This document shows, piece after piece, positions 32,647 through 45,878 of a stretch of 64,000 nt of DNA (its first letter is position 1; each line of letters begins with the position of its first letter). The stretch comes from Arachis hypogaea. Lineage: Eukaryota > Streptophyta > Magnoliopsida > Fabales > Fabaceae. The notes under the pieces are model-generated. The model did no database searches and had not been told where the DNA came from. It was given only the letters and a program-made list of their open reading frames with translations. Position numbers and translations under genes: made by a program. The stretch lies in assembly GCF_003086295.3 (NCBI RefSeq), contig NC_092044.1, positions 3,746,843-3,810,842 on the forward strand, given 5' to 3'.

Positions 32647-33287
32647 AGAACTTTTAACTTTGACAGATCTCCCAAAAATTCAGGCAGAGATCCTTCCAAC
32701 TCGTTATTAGATAAATCCCTGAAACATGAACACATAAATTTATTGGTAAAAATAAGTGGCATACTTCAACTTATTAACACAACATTAATCAGCCACGATT
32801 ATAGGTTATCACTGCTTACAAGTATTCTAGTTCCGTGAGACATGAGAATGATGAATTTATCTTCCCTCTCAGTTTGCTTGAGCTCAGATTCCTATATTAT
32901 AATTCATAATATAATTCGGCAACCAACCCATACATTTAAGTTGAAATAAATTGCAAGATAAAAATGAACATGACGATGATGATGGTGCATACAATCAAGC
33001 AATGGCTTAATTAATTTGACATTAATATTAGCTTATTAGTACTTACAATGACGTGATCCTTGGATTGGTTTGATAGTTGCAAGTGAGACCCTCCCATGCA
33101 AATTGATCTGGAAGACATGGATCTCCTTGCCAACTTAACCTAGATATCTGGTACGCACTTTTGATGTCCTTCATACCACCAACTAATAATAAACACAATT
33201 CACCATGCTAATTAATTAAGTTAAACAATTTCTTAAACCTTCCTTAAAACCCAAGTTATAAATTATTTAGTTTAGTTTTACAAAAAT

Positions 33288-33436
33288 GTTATTCGTACAC
33301 TAAAATCAGCCACTAATATATTTATATATAAATATATGTGTGGTTTAATTTATTTTTAATGCGTATTTATATTTCAATATGTATTTTATACTAGTAGTTA
33401 ATTTTAGTAGCTGATTTTGATGTATATATAATATAG
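33288..33436. mobile_element. MITE (AATCAGCCACTAATA family), copy in the pseudogene intron
   Basis: It begins ACACTAAAATCAGCCACTAA and ends with the inverted TTAGTAGCTGATTTTGATGT, with an internal ATGTGTGGTTTAATTTATTT segment. It is closely alike to the copy at 51866-52013. Confidence 0.75.
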
Positions 33437-34905
33437 TTATTAATTTTAATATATTAATAGTGTAAAATATTTTATAGCCCAACTAGTCATTTAATTATAT
33501 TTGTTCTTTACTTCCTTTAAATGACCATTCACGCGATTAATATATAAAATAATTATTTTTAGTGATGTAACATTATGTAATTGAATATACATAAAAAATT
33601 TATTTTACAATGTCAATAAGTGTATTAGAATTAAATTTATATACATAAATTAATGTATTGTTTAACATGCTCATCCAAATATTCATTTATTCTAACCGCA
33701 GAAAAAGTAAAAGTCATTTAAAAATTTTAAATGAATGTGTTAATTAAAATAATTCTACCCCATAGTTTATATAGACTTTTATTTATATATGAAAAAATAT
33801 AATTAACATGGAAGAATTTATACTTTTTGTTCATCAATATGATATACCAAAATTTAACCACTAAAATAACTCACATATTTATCTATAAAAACCTAAAACA
33901 TTTAATATTAATGTAACAATTATATTATGTATATACTAAAATCAATTAGCAATATAAAATAAAATAAATATTAAAAAATTATTAAAATTTATTATTTTTT
34001 ATCATCACTTAATTATTAATATAATTTTTTATTTTAATTTTTTTAATTTAATAATTCAACAACATATTTCATGTCATACTTTTAAACATTAATAATTAGT
34101 TCATTGTCAAAACTAATAAATTTTGATATCTCTAATATTTCTCAATAACATATATATTAAAATACAAAATATATACTATAAATAAATTAAATATATAATA
34201 ACTAATTTTAATAGTTAATTTTAGTGTGTAAATATAATTTTTGTTATCACAATAGTTACCAAATAATAAAAGAAAAAAACAACAAATTAAAATAATTACA
34301 TACATACCATCTCTTGGGTCAGTTGGAGAATCGATTTGCGTGATCAACTTATAGACCTCAAAGGCGTTGAGGATAGGAGGAGCTTCCGATCCTAACGCTG
34401 CACTAATACTAAAAGTAGCACTAACTTGTGCTGTGTATGAAGAACCAACAGTAACTGGTTTCAGGTATTCAAGAACCAAGGGTTGTGAGTGTATGCTTTG
34501 CGAATTAAGGGCTATGTTAATTAATCTTTTTCTCCCAGCCGTGAGTTTCTGAATTTCCCCAAAGTGGAAGTACACATAATACTCTGTAGCGTCATCAAGC
34601 TCTATTAACAAAGTGGAGAGGCCCAATTCTAAGGGATGCGACATATTCAGTGATTGCGCAGCAGTTTTCATTACTTGGGATGGTAACTTATAAGCATCAA
34701 CATCAATGGCCGTCGAGTTATCATCTAATACCAAGCTTCGCCAAGTATCTAGCTACGTCACGATCATACCTCCAAATCCGGTCATAAACATCATCTCTGT
34801 ACCTAATAATAATAACAAGTCCTGTTAGTTTCTATAGTTATAGGAATTTGTGGTTAAGTTTTTATCATTTAAAGTTTTTTATAGTTCTTTAGATTATTTT
34901 TAAGG

Positions 34906-35010
34906 GAAAGTATGAGGACACAATAGAATATTTGTATAATGTGTACAATAGAGGTTTAGAGAGTATTAGAGATATAACCATTACTGTTATTTTTTTCTAT
35001 TAGCTGAAAC
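34906..35010 (+). repeat. Dispersed repeat copy 3 (TATAGGGAGCCAAT family)
   Basis: Shares AATATTTGTATAATGTGTAC, ATATAACCATTA and CTATTAGCTGAAACTTTTGA with the copies at 13921 and 25823. It lies just upstream of the truncated 5' end of the pseudogene, possibly near the breakpoint that removed its first exons. Confidence 0.6.
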
Positions 35011-35693
35011 TTTTGAGATGAGTGGTATTATAACATAGTATTAAATCTTTAGATCTAGATAATATAAGAGATGTTCATTTCATAACTCATAGCCATTGTA
35101 CACATTGTACAAATAAGCTATTATCTTTCTAACAGGACTCTATTTTTAATTTTATAATTTAACTTTATCGTATTAAAAATATTAAAATTAATAAAAAAAT
35201 TCAAATTAAAAGTACCTACACTACTAAATTCCTAAATCTAAATGTTTTCTTTTATTTTATTCGATTAATTCTAATTTTTTGATATAACTAGATCTTAACT
35301 ACAGAAATTAAAATAATATAAACTCAATTGAAAGTTTTTAAAATATAGAGATTTAATTATAAATTTAATAAAATTATAAAAATCAATTGATTAATTTAAC
35401 TTAATAATAATAATTTTTGATGCACAATAAATATGAAGTAAATTTATGTGTTTATCTAATTACGTAATTTTATAAAATAAAATAAATATTTTTTGTAATT
35501 TTATTAGATAATCAATAAGGTACTAACCAACAAGTATTTTTAAATTATACATCATACTAATTAATTTTATTAATTAGTGATTATTTAAATTTTATTTTTT
35601 AAAAAATACAAAATTAATAATTATTAATTACATGTTAAATTTTAATTTGGCTCCTGAAATTTAGTACGATACTTAAAATAACTCCCACAATTT

Positions 35694-36085
35694 CGTTAAA
35701 ACCCTCAAATTTGTAATTGTGGCTCCGTCTTGCCCCTGCGATAATCTCTGTCACCAAAATGCTTATCTGACGCAATTGCATGACACGGTGGATACTACTT
35801 AAACAACAGTGCATTGATTTCGCACCCAAACCCTTTGGAAACAATGTCGTTTCAGTTTTTTGTGGGTTAAAACTCTCTTTTTTTCCACTACGACAATCAT
35901 AAGTTGCAAAATATCAAGAAAATCCTTACACTACGTGGTTTCCAAAGGGTTTAGGCGCGAAACTAATGCACCGTCGTTTAAGTAATGTCCATCATGTCAT
36001 GTAATTGCGCTAAATCAGCATTTTAGTGACGGAGATGATAACAGGGGCAAACTTGAGTCACAATTGTAAATTTGAGGGTTTTAAT
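35694..36085. repeat. Long inverted repeat (about 150-bp arms), interrupted on the right
   Basis: The left arm (35694-35842) contains TTAAAACCCTCAAATTTGTA, ATGCTTATCTGACGCAATTG and AAACCCTTTGGAAAC. The right arm (35936-36085) contains their inverted counterparts in mirror order. The spacer is about 90 bp. Left of the left arm, GGCTCCTGAAATTTAGTACG probably belongs to the element, but its counterpart is missing on the right, where a CCGGT-rich transposon end begins at about 36086. Confidence 0.75.
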
Positions 36086-36420
36086 CAAGGTTCTGAAAAT
36101 TAGACCGGACTGACCGGTTCAACCATGAACCGGCAATGCAAGTGGTCCGGTCCTTCTCCAATAACGGCTGGAGAGAAAACTATCGGAAAATCGGTGAACC
36201 GGTCAAAAATCGGCCGGTTGAGCCGGACCGATGATTGGCCGGTTACTCTAAAACGACGCCGTTTTTTAATTGGTTTTAAAAAAAAAATTGAACCCGACCC
36301 GGACCCACTCATGAACCACCCCCTCCCTTCTTCCCCCATTCATTCATCTCAGTCTCACTCCACTCGTGAACGGTAAACCCTAGCCCTCTGAAGCAAAGGA
36401 ATAAGTACCCTAGCCCAGTA
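36086..36420. mobile_element. Left end of another hAT-like element (CCGGT-rich), partner end not found
   Basis: It begins AAGGTTCTGAAAATTAGACC and is packed with ACCGGTT/CCGGACC motifs, like the subterminal DNA of the hAT element at 29.2-31.9 kb, then passes into a GC-rich leader. No matching inverted end was seen before the CACTA element at 37743. Confidence 0.5.
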
Positions 36421-37742
36421 GCCCTCCATTGTCGCCGCGGTTCTCAGGTCGTCAGCGCCACCGCTGTCGCGAGGTCCTCAGTATCGTCGCTTCTTCCTCT
36501 TCCCCGTGTCCGGAATCCAGTCACTCGGTAGATCCTCTTCGTCTTCGCTGGCCTCTCGAACCCAGGTGAGTGACTCCTCATCTTCATCTTCTCTGAACTT
36601 CTTCTTCAATTTTTGTTCCATAATTCTTCAATTCATCTTGGGTCTTGGCTTGAAGTTTGGTTCTTCAGTTCTTCTTCTTTGGTCTTCAGTCTTCGTTCTT
36701 CGGTCTTCTTTGTATGTATAGTTTTGATTGCTGTGGAAATTTGTATGTATGGATTGGTTACTAATGCAGGAAACTTACTCTGTTATGTCATTTGTATCAA
36801 CCAAAGTCCAGAACATCTAATACAGTAATTGTTACTCTGTTTTAGTGTTTTGCTATTTTGTAATTGGCTAATTGATCGATGGCTCTGATAGTGTTTTACT
36901 AGTTTACCAGTTGCAGATGGCTCCTAATTTGTTTGTTGTAATATTGTTGAATGTTGTAGGTTATTTTAATTGTGTTTCATATTTGTTTTTAATTGTGTTG
37001 TGGCTCATGCTTTAGGTTAAGAACATGGTTAATTATTGTGTTGTGGCTCCTGTTTTTAATTGCTAATGGCTCCTAACTTGTTATTTTTCATTATGTTATG
37101 GCTGTTTTTAATTTCATATCTGTTTTTAATTGTGTTGTGACTCCTGCTTTAGGTTAAGAACATGGTTAATCTGCATATATATATCATTATTATCACAATT
37201 CACAACTATGATTATCTCATATATAAACTTGATTTCTCCATCTTCTTCTCAATTGTTTTTATGTGTTAGTTGCATGATGATACAGTATTACATAGGTACG
37301 GATTTTGTCCTACAATAGCATTTTTAGATTAAAATAAATTATTAATATTAGATCAAGAATTAAGATTATTTTTAAACTTGTGATTCTAATTTACTGATTA
37401 TTGATTTTGAATGTTATGATTATTGATTAGTGATGTGTTGTTGAGTTATTGTGTAATCTTAGTGGAATCTCCTCTTTCTCTTGAATTCTGGAAACAACAT
37501 CATGGGTTTGCTTAACCTAAGGCTCAATTATAATGCTGCTTATACTGCTATTCACTCTCTTTTCTCTTTCAACAATCACTCATCTATCACAATTTCTTCT
37601 TATCAGTTCAATTGTTTCCTCATTTCATTTCATGTAATCATATATTCATGTTCTTTTTCTCTTTCATAATTAGTTACTCTTTAATTTTTATTCATTGAAA
37701 AAATAATTTGTCTATTTAATTTAGTTTCATTTCTGTCTTGCT
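36421..37742. other. Leader-like then T-rich stretch, no gene recognised
   Basis: A GC-rich segment to about 36580 followed by T-rich DNA with repeated GTGTTGTGGCTC and TTTTTAATTG motifs (36990-37140), probably the body of the truncated element at 36086. Short open frames here have no family features. Confidence 0.35.
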
Positions 37743-37759
37743 CACTACAAGAAAAATAC

Positions 37760-38040
37760 CCATTCAGCCACACTTTTTTTAGGCTACATTTGAAAAGCGT
37801 AGCCTATTCATAGAATAGGCTACGCTTTTTCCCGTGTTGCCTTTTTATAAGAGAAAAGGATACACAAATGCGGCATCATTTAAAAAGCGTAGTCTTGGGT
37901 ATTATAGAAATCACTTATAAAGCATAGCCGTAGGTTGATATCAATAGGTTCACTTTTCGTATCAAAAGAGACGCTTTTAAAGGGTAGCCTATTTGTTAAG
38001 TTTTGGGTGCATTTTAAAAGTGATGCCTAATGTATCTAGA
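37760..38040. repeat. Left subterminal repeat array of the CACTA element
   Basis: Several copies of AAAAGCGTAG(C/T)C in both orientations, including a local palindrome around 37795-37830. These are expected binding sites for the element's own DNA-binding protein. Confidence 0.8.
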
Positions 38041-40791
38041 GCAAAAAACTTAACACTTAGTAAATTTTTTCATTTTTTTCCTGAAAGCAAACTGATGAGT
38101 TACTAGTTACTCGTACATTTTTTATGTTTCAGTAATATTTAATATACTTTGTAAGACATCACGTGGTCAATTATCTTGTCTCTAATTTTAGTCTAATTTA
38201 TAAAACTTATTTTTTAAATTAAATATTTAATATTTAAAATTCATTTTTTAATAATTTTAAATTAAATATTAATTTTTTATTTTTAATAAATTAAGCACTA
38301 AATTTTAGATATTATAACAATCACCAACATTATATAGCGAGGAATGATATATACAACATTTTTTTGTACATCTCTCTTCTATACCACCTACTTTTGGTAT
38401 TAAAAACATTCGATAACAAGTAAGATAATATAAAAGGATTGTATGTAAAAAAAAAAGTATTAAAAAAGAAGAATTTGTAAATGATGAAAAAAAGGTTAAA
38501 CTTAATCCTTAAAGGACCAGTTTTCCAGTGTAAAAAAAAGAACCAGTTTGAAAAACATAAAACTAGTAGCTCAAATGGATTTGTATTGAGTTTTTTTTTC
38601 CTTTCAAATTTTGTATAGGATGAATTACATACACTCACCTTCATCCTCGTAAAACCCTCTCACTCTCGCCATTCAGAGTCGTCTCCTCCCATTCACGGCT
38701 CACCTGCACGTATCCACATTGACCGTCGTCACTCCTCTTCGCCATCGCTTGCACTGATTGAAGCTGTGCCGCCCTCACCATCATCGCTGTGCAGCCCTCA
38801 CCATCGTTGCTGCGCCGCTCTCACCATCGTCATCTCCGTGCTTCTCATCATCGTCTTTGCTGTGCTCACATCATTGAATAGGTATGTATTGATTTCTATT
38901 TGCTTCTGAAATTGATCAGTGGCTTAGGGTTCCTATTTTAGGGGTTTTAATTTGGGGCTTTTAATCTCTCAAAATATGGGTTTGTGAACTGTAATTTGAT
39001 AACATGCATGCTGTTGTTGATGAAGATGTGTGGTATTTTAGGGTTTGTGAACTGTGATTTAATATACAGCTTGTCTATTTTCTCTGTATTTTTGTTTCTG
39101 AGACTGAATCCAAATGCAGCGTTAATAAGCTTTTGTTTCTGTGATTTCTCAATGAATAAGTTGGCTTCCGTTTTTCTGTTTTTAGCTTCCTGTTTTTAGC
39201 TTCCTGTTTCTAACAGAGTTCTTGCAGTTTGAACGGTTTCTTGGTTAGCCAGAAACAGAACTGGTGTGAAGAATGTAAAGAATGAAAGAGGACAAGGAGT
39301 AGAGAAGTAGAAGACGAAGAAGAAAGGTGAGCTGAATGAGCTATAACATTTGCACTCATTGACTCCATTGACGCCACCGCAGCAAGTAATCCGTTGTAGC
39401 AGGTAACTCTTATGCGCATTCTCTTTTTCTTTTTTCTGTAGCCTATGATTGGATTCAACAATGGAGCTTCTCTTTATATTATTTCACTTTTGCGATTACG
39501 TTTCTCTATGTTTGAACTTTGAAGTGAAAGTGCAAAATCTCTTTAGGACTCGCTATTCAAATTTATAATGTGTTTCATTGCTTGCTTCAGTGTGTAATTT
39601 CATGATTTAACTTTTTTCTATATTCAATAGGTGAACGGTGAGCATTTAGGACCAGAATGATTGAATGTTGGTTGTTGATTAATAAATTACTGTTTGAATT
39701 TGCATTGTAATAAATAATTGAGTTCATATTTAAACAGCCTAATTACAGAATATTAGGCTTTAATGAAGCTTTTTCGCCAATGAGGTTTTCTTTTCTATGA
39801 TTTATGAGGAAAGTTCATTTTGAAAATTAAGCTTATTTTGTTTGGTACACAAGTTAATAATAGATTTACTTGGGATTTGATTACTCATCCATTTGGTCAG
39901 TTAATTTGTTGCATTTCATTCTAATTTTTGAAATGGCGAAAATATGCACGCGCTGCATTCTATGATTCTCTGCACTATGTACTTATTTCTTCTTGTTTTC
40001 CAGTTGAATCAAAGTATTTTCTGGAAAGTTTTCTCTGCTTTCATCATAATTCATAGCTGTGGGTTTAGTGTTGGTCTTTGATTGTTGGAGCATTTTGAGG
40101 ACTTGCTCATTGAAGAAGCAAATTGATGCTGAAGCTCATGCTGTTCATGTTTGACTTGCAGAGCTTAGTTTGGTTGCTTCCTTCAAAAGGCATGTGACGT
40201 GAGCACAAGTTTAAATAAATACATAGTGATGAAATTGAAAACTCATTAATAATAATAATAAGGTTTATATAATATGGACCTGTAAGTGTAACAAGTGGCT
40301 TGATTCCTGCATGTTCAGCTAGTGCCTTTTATGCACTGATCTTGACTCATATGAAATAGCAAGCATCTCTCTATAAGATTCTGAACCTGCATTATCATTA
40401 TTTTCCATGCATGTCAATATAAAATAACTAGTACTAAATTAGAACCAATGTCCAAAATGTAAAGAAATTAAAGTATGAGTGAAAAAAACTAGTTATAATA
40501 GTTAGAGTAATTATCTATTATTAGAAACTACTTTTTGTTATTTTTGTTAACTTGAGGAGTATATATAAATAGCTCTTCTATATACTTGTGTGATAGATAA
40601 CAATGAATATCCAATACAGTTTTCTAATATTTTCTTTTTCATAATCTTTTCCTTTCTGTCAAATATTTGAATTCTTTCTCATGAGTTCAAATTCTGTTCT
40701 TAGCTCAAACACTATCAGTTACTTTCAGAATTTCATGTTAGTGATATCAGAATTACATGATTATGAGTTCAAGTTTTTCCATATTATTTAA

Positions 40792-40983
<192 letters not shown>

Positions 40984-41014
40984 TAATTTATTTTTAATTT
41001 TATATTTTTTAAAT

Positions 41015-41092
41015 TAAGATTTAAAACTTAAATTTTAACATATATTTTATACTGATCATTAATTTTAGTGGCTGATTTTAGTGACTTAACAT
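41015..41092. repeat. Truncated MITE relic (AATCAGCCACTAATA family)
   Basis: The segment with TATATTTTATACTGATCATT and TTTTAGTGGCTGATTTTAGTG matches one end of the MITEs at 33288 and 51866; the other end is not seen. Confidence 0.45.
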
Positions 41093-42531
41093 AATCGTAT
41101 CAATTTATAATGCTATTTTATACAAAGATATCAACATGAGAGTATTCAATGTATAATACTATTTGGGTTCACATTTAAATATGGTGGTGACTTTTACACC
41201 AAGCAATGCAAAAGGAAAAACACTATTCGCCTAATTAATTTTTATTCAAAAAAAAAAAATGTCGGTGTGGAAGCTATAGTTCCAGCAGCTTCAATGTATA
41301 TTATGATGATAGTGAAAAAAGAAAATTATCATGTGCTTGTTATTGGAATATGAAATTATATCCTCTTTCTGTAGAGCAAATAAAGAAGTTTTAAATTAAA
41401 ATAATTATTTTAAGTAAAATATGATCATTTTTATTTTACGATAATAATATTAATAGTAGTTTCTAAAACTAAAAAACCGGGTGTTGTAATTTAAATTTAA
41501 TCATTATAATTAATGTATTAATTCTAGTGTATGTAAAACAATTTATGCACATGTATAAGATATTAAAATTATAATCTTCTAACTAAGGTGCACGAACTGG
41601 GGTAGGTTAATGATGATTATTGTGGGTCACCTTGTTCTTCATAATATTAGTACTAATATATTATAATAATAATTTAATTATTCTGTTTGTCTTCAATTAG
41701 TTGTTTTTGAATTGTGACTTCAACTCTTTAGAATATTTTATCACTTGAGAAATTATACTATGTTATAGTTGATGTTCTGAAGAAAAAACCAGAGTATGGA
41801 CTCTATTTGATTTGTGCATTACTTCAAAACTTGTTGATTTTTTCTACTTTGGATTCTTCTTCCTTTTTCCTTGTGAGATTCATGCTTTGGATTTGAATTT
41901 TGGGCTGTTATCAGATTGCTTGAGAATAGATACTCTACAAATTAAAATTTTTTTAATCCAACTGTTTGATCATTTTCTTGTTCCAGATTTGAGCTACAAT
42001 AGTCAATAGGTTATTGAATTTAGAATGATAAGTAATGCCATTCAAATAAGTTTAATAAATATCTCATAAAGTAGTTTCACCTTCTTTAATTTCTCGTCTC
42101 TGGATGCCAATATTAATTACTTTTTCACCTTCATTTGGGCCTTACACACACACAATCCCATGCCATTTGTGGACTCCCTAATTGACCCCTTTCCCGACGC
42201 CCATGAGTCACCCCCTACCCTGCTGCTTCTATAGTTATAATTAACCCCTTCCCCTAATCTGCTTTTATAGGCAGAATTTTAATTCCACTTTACATCTATT
42301 CTATCCTTTTCTTTTTTGGGTGCTCTCTCTATCATTTGGATTTGCTTCCTTTTGCTGCAATTCCTTTTGTATTTTATTTAATTTTTCCCCCTTAAAATTC
42401 TCCTTTTATTCTTGTTGCTCTTGGACATAAAATTATTATGAAAAACCACTTGAGATGTGTGATGTAGCAGTATCTATGATTTTTAGCTTTTTTCCTGACA
42501 TTTCACTTTGATTTGTGTATGTCCTATTATT

Positions 42532-42690
42532 TTCCAAATAAGTTACCGACCTGAATTGAATTCTGAAAAGCAAGATTTCTTCCTTTTATTTTCAGTTACT
42601 CAGTTACTCATGCTTTAGATTTGAATTTTGGGCAGTTATCAGATTGCTTTTATTTTCCAAATAAGTTACTGACCTGAATTGAGTTTTTTT
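42532..42690. repeat. Tandem duplication inside the CACTA element
   Basis: TTTTCCAAATAAGTTACCGACC at about 42532 recurs at about 42652 with one base changed. A CATGCTTTGGATTTGAATTT segment at 41881 recurs at about 42609, so the region arose by more than one local duplication. Confidence 0.6.
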
Positions 42691-43226
42691 TTATTTTTTT
42701 TCCTTTCATTTTAATTATATCAGTTTAGAATTTATGAAAATAAATCTAGACTAAATATGATTATAGTCTAATCTCTTAGAATTTTACTTGGTAACAAACA
42801 GATTAAAGTTTTTGGTTAAAGCTCCCAAGTGGATTTTGTCAAAACGTTGATCGTGTCATGGCAAGGTACAATGCATACTTTTTCTTTTCACTTTATTATT
42901 ATGCTATTAATTCATGTGTAGCTCCACCTTGATTGCTTTATTAGTTATGAATTTACAATTTAACTTATTATTTATGTACTATAAATTCTTTGTTTTCCTT
43001 AATTTGTTTTGCTTCAGCGAGTTTCTAGTAAAATATTTAGAGAATTACTTCTAAGACTAGGAACTATTTCCTAAGCTAACTACAAAGCTATGAAAGTCCG
43101 TTTCATAGCCCATGCCCCTTATATTTCATAACACCCTTCCTCCTCTATTCTTGTTATCTTCACTTTGCGACCCCTTATAAATTTTCCTCTAAAAAAATTT
43201 AATAATTATCGATTAGGTTTTGTGAT

Positions 43227-45824
43227 ATGCCAAAGGATTGGATGGATCTACCGAGGTATAGCGAAGAGTATATCAATGGTGTTATTAGTTTCTTAGAATT
43301 TGCATACTCTGAGGGAGAACCGGATAGACAACAAATTCAATGTCCTTGTAAGAGGTGTTGTAACATTGAGTGGTATAGAAGAGATGTGGTATTTGACCAT
43401 TTAGTAGCCGACGGGTTTGTTAAGGGATATAGAACATGGATTAATCACGGGGAATGGACAATCCCAATGGTGGTTGATGATGACACGGATGATGAAGGTG
43501 CACGTGATGACATCGAAGGACTGCTTAATGATGCATTTGGAGATCATGCTGAGGGTGTTACTGTAGGTCCAAATGAAGAGGCTAAAAAGTTTTATAATTT
43601 AATAGATGGGGCAAGTCAAGAGTTATACCCGGGCTGCAAGAAATTTTCTACATTATCTTTTACCATCCGCCTGTACTTGTTAAAGTGTTTGCACGGTTGG
43701 AGCAATGCCTCCTTCACTTCCCTTCTAGAGCTATTGAAAGAGGCAATGCCTGAAATTAACATACCTCCATCTTTCCATAAGACGAAGGCTATGATAAGAG
43801 ATTTAGGTCTGGATTATAAAAAAATCGATGCTTGTCCTAATGATTGCCTCCTGTATAGGAAAGAACTAAAGGATGAAACACAATGTCGTGTGTGTGGAAC
43901 ATCTCGATATACTGAAAATTCTAGTGATAATAGCGAGAACCAACCTCACAAGAAAGGTCGTCCTATTCCTGCAAAGACGCTGAGATACTTTCCTATAATT
44001 CCAAGACTTCAGAGATTATTTATGTGCTCAAAAACGGCAGCTAGTCTGAGGTGGCATGATGAGGAGCGCGTTAAAGATGGGACGTTAAAGCATCCTGCTG
44101 ATGGCCTGGCATGGAAGAACTTTGATGAAATGAATGAAGATTTTGCAAAAGAATCACGCAATATTAGACTAGGCTTGTCAAGTGATGGGTTCAACCCATT
44201 TCGTAGCATGAATATTTCATGGAGCACGTGGCCCGTAATGTTGATGGTATACAACTTGCCCCCGTGGATGTGCATGAAACCTGAATATTGTATGCTTTCT
44301 TTGCTTATTCCTGGGCCACAATCACCTGGCAAAGATATTGACGTGTATCTACAACCATTGATAGAAGACTTGAAGTAGTTGTGGGAAATAGGGGTGGAAA
44401 CTTATGATGCATCAAAGAATGAGAATTTTCAAATGCGAGCAGCTCTTTTGTGGACAATCAATGATTTTCCTGCGTATGCTATGTTGTCTGGGTGGAGTAC
44501 AAAGGGAAAATTGGCTTGCCCTTGTTGCAACAAAAATACCTCTTCTTTACAACTAAAACATAGTCGGAAGACAGTTTATATGGACCATCGTGTCTTTTTA
44601 CCCATGGATCATCCATGGAGAACCAATACAAGGTCTTTTAATGGGAAGCAAGAATTAAGACCCCCTCCACCTGTTATAGAAGGAACGGAAATTTTTGAGA
44701 TGCTACAAAATGTTGAGAATGTTTTCGGGAAGAAGCAAAGTACATCAAATAGTTTCTTATGGAATTGGAAAAAAAGATCAATTTTCTTTGAATTGCCTTA
44801 CTGGCACAAGAACCCACTGCGTCACAACTTAGATGTCATGCACATAGAGAAGAACATACTTGACAGTATAATTGGAATCCTTTTGGATATCCCAGGCAAG
44901 ACAAAGGATCATCTGAATGCTCGATATGACTTAAAAGATTTGGGGATCTGGAAAAATCTTCAACCAAAGGAGGTGAATAATGGCAAGAGAACAAAGTTGG
45001 CAAAGGCATGCTTTTCTATGACTGCTGCAGAGAAGTCAATTTTTTGTGGTGTTTTGAAGACAACAAAACTACCTGATGGTAGTGCTTCGAATATATCACG
45101 GTGTGTACATCTAGGAGAAAGAAAAATTTCTGGGTATAAGACCCATGATGCTCATTTTTTGTTACACTACTTACTACCAGTACCGATTAAAAGCATCATT
45201 CCTGATCACGTGGCCATTCCGTTGATTCGACTAAGTTCCTTTTTTCGTTGCTTATGCAAAAAGTTAATCACACTGGAAGAGATAGATCGACTGGAGTTAG
45301 AGATTGTGGAAACATTATGCCACCTTGAGAGGATCTTTCCCCCTAGTTTTTTTGACATAATGGTTCATCTTCCCATTCATTTAGCAAATGAGGTGAGATT
45401 GGGTGGTCCGGTACAGTTTCGTTGGATGTATCCTCCAGAAAGGTACATGTGTACATTAAAGTCGTATGTACGCAACAAAAGTCGCCCCGAAGGTTCTATT
45501 GCAGAGGCATATCAGGCTGAAGAGTGCTTAACTTTCTGCTCAAGATACTTGCATGGAGGTGTGCGAACAAGACTTAATAAGCGACCTCGGAATGATGATG
45601 ATCCTAATGACGACGAAGTTTTGTCTTCAAAGTTGTTTTCTAACAAAGGTCGTTCGTTAGGCGTGGGAAATGGAGAACCAATTAATCTCGATGACATATC
45701 AACTTCTCAAGCCCATGTGTATGTATTATACAATTGTTTCCACATCGCATGGGGCCAATCAATTTCGGAAGAGTACGAATGGCTCTGGTATACTTATTTA
45801 ATATTTGTGCTGGGATTTGTTTAG
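43227..45824 (+). pseudogene. CACTA transposase (TNP2 type), interrupted by one in-frame stop
   Basis: One frame of 865 codons broken only by TAG at 44376-44378. Residues 1-75 form the transposase-associated domain (MPKDWMDLPRYSEEY, then CPCKRCCN). The tnp2 catalytic region follows (HGWSNASFTSLLELLKEAMP, WSTWPVMLMVYNLPPWMCMK), and after the stop continues LWEIGVETYDA and the zinc-like KLACPCCN. The HNLDVMHIEKNI segment and a C-terminal domain with LPIHLANEVRLGGPVQFRWM are intact. Near 45785 the frame probably ends at a splice donor. The stop cuts the protein in the catalytic region, so this copy should be inactive unless read through. The start was chosen as the first ATG before the associated domain. 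Confidence 0.88.
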
Positions 45825-45878
45825 TTAATTTTAGTTATGTTGTTATAGACTGACTTATTTAAGGCTTTATTTTGTAGC

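Larger units (their letters stand above)
23612..34802 (-). pseudogene. Malectin-like LRR receptor kinase pseudogene, paralogue of the gene at 14.1-22.2 kb
   Basis: Exons, minus strand: 34802-34308, 33182-33047, 32891-32820, 32718-32647, 28538-28458, 27939-27791, 27196-26982, 26599-26473, 25415-25353, 25234-25047, 23990-23612. Most match the complete paralogue in length (136, 72, 72, 81, 127 and 63 nt are identical). Lesions: no signal-peptide or first malectin exon is found upstream of 34802; the malectin exon has a frame change near 34745 (495 against 509 nt); and the catalytic-loop exon is 188 rather than 190 nt because 2 nt are lost just after HR of the HRD motif at about 25190, destroying the kinase. 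The glycine loop ([11 protein letters not shown]), the IK lysine motif and the C-terminus (ECSLISGR) remain. A 2.67-kb hAT element sits in the intron between the second and third LRR exons. Confidence 0.88.

Noticed and set aside
43227..45824. Two separate transposase genes (383 and 481 codons)
   Set aside because: They are contiguous in one frame, split only by TAG, and the protein sequence continues across it as one tnp2 domain.
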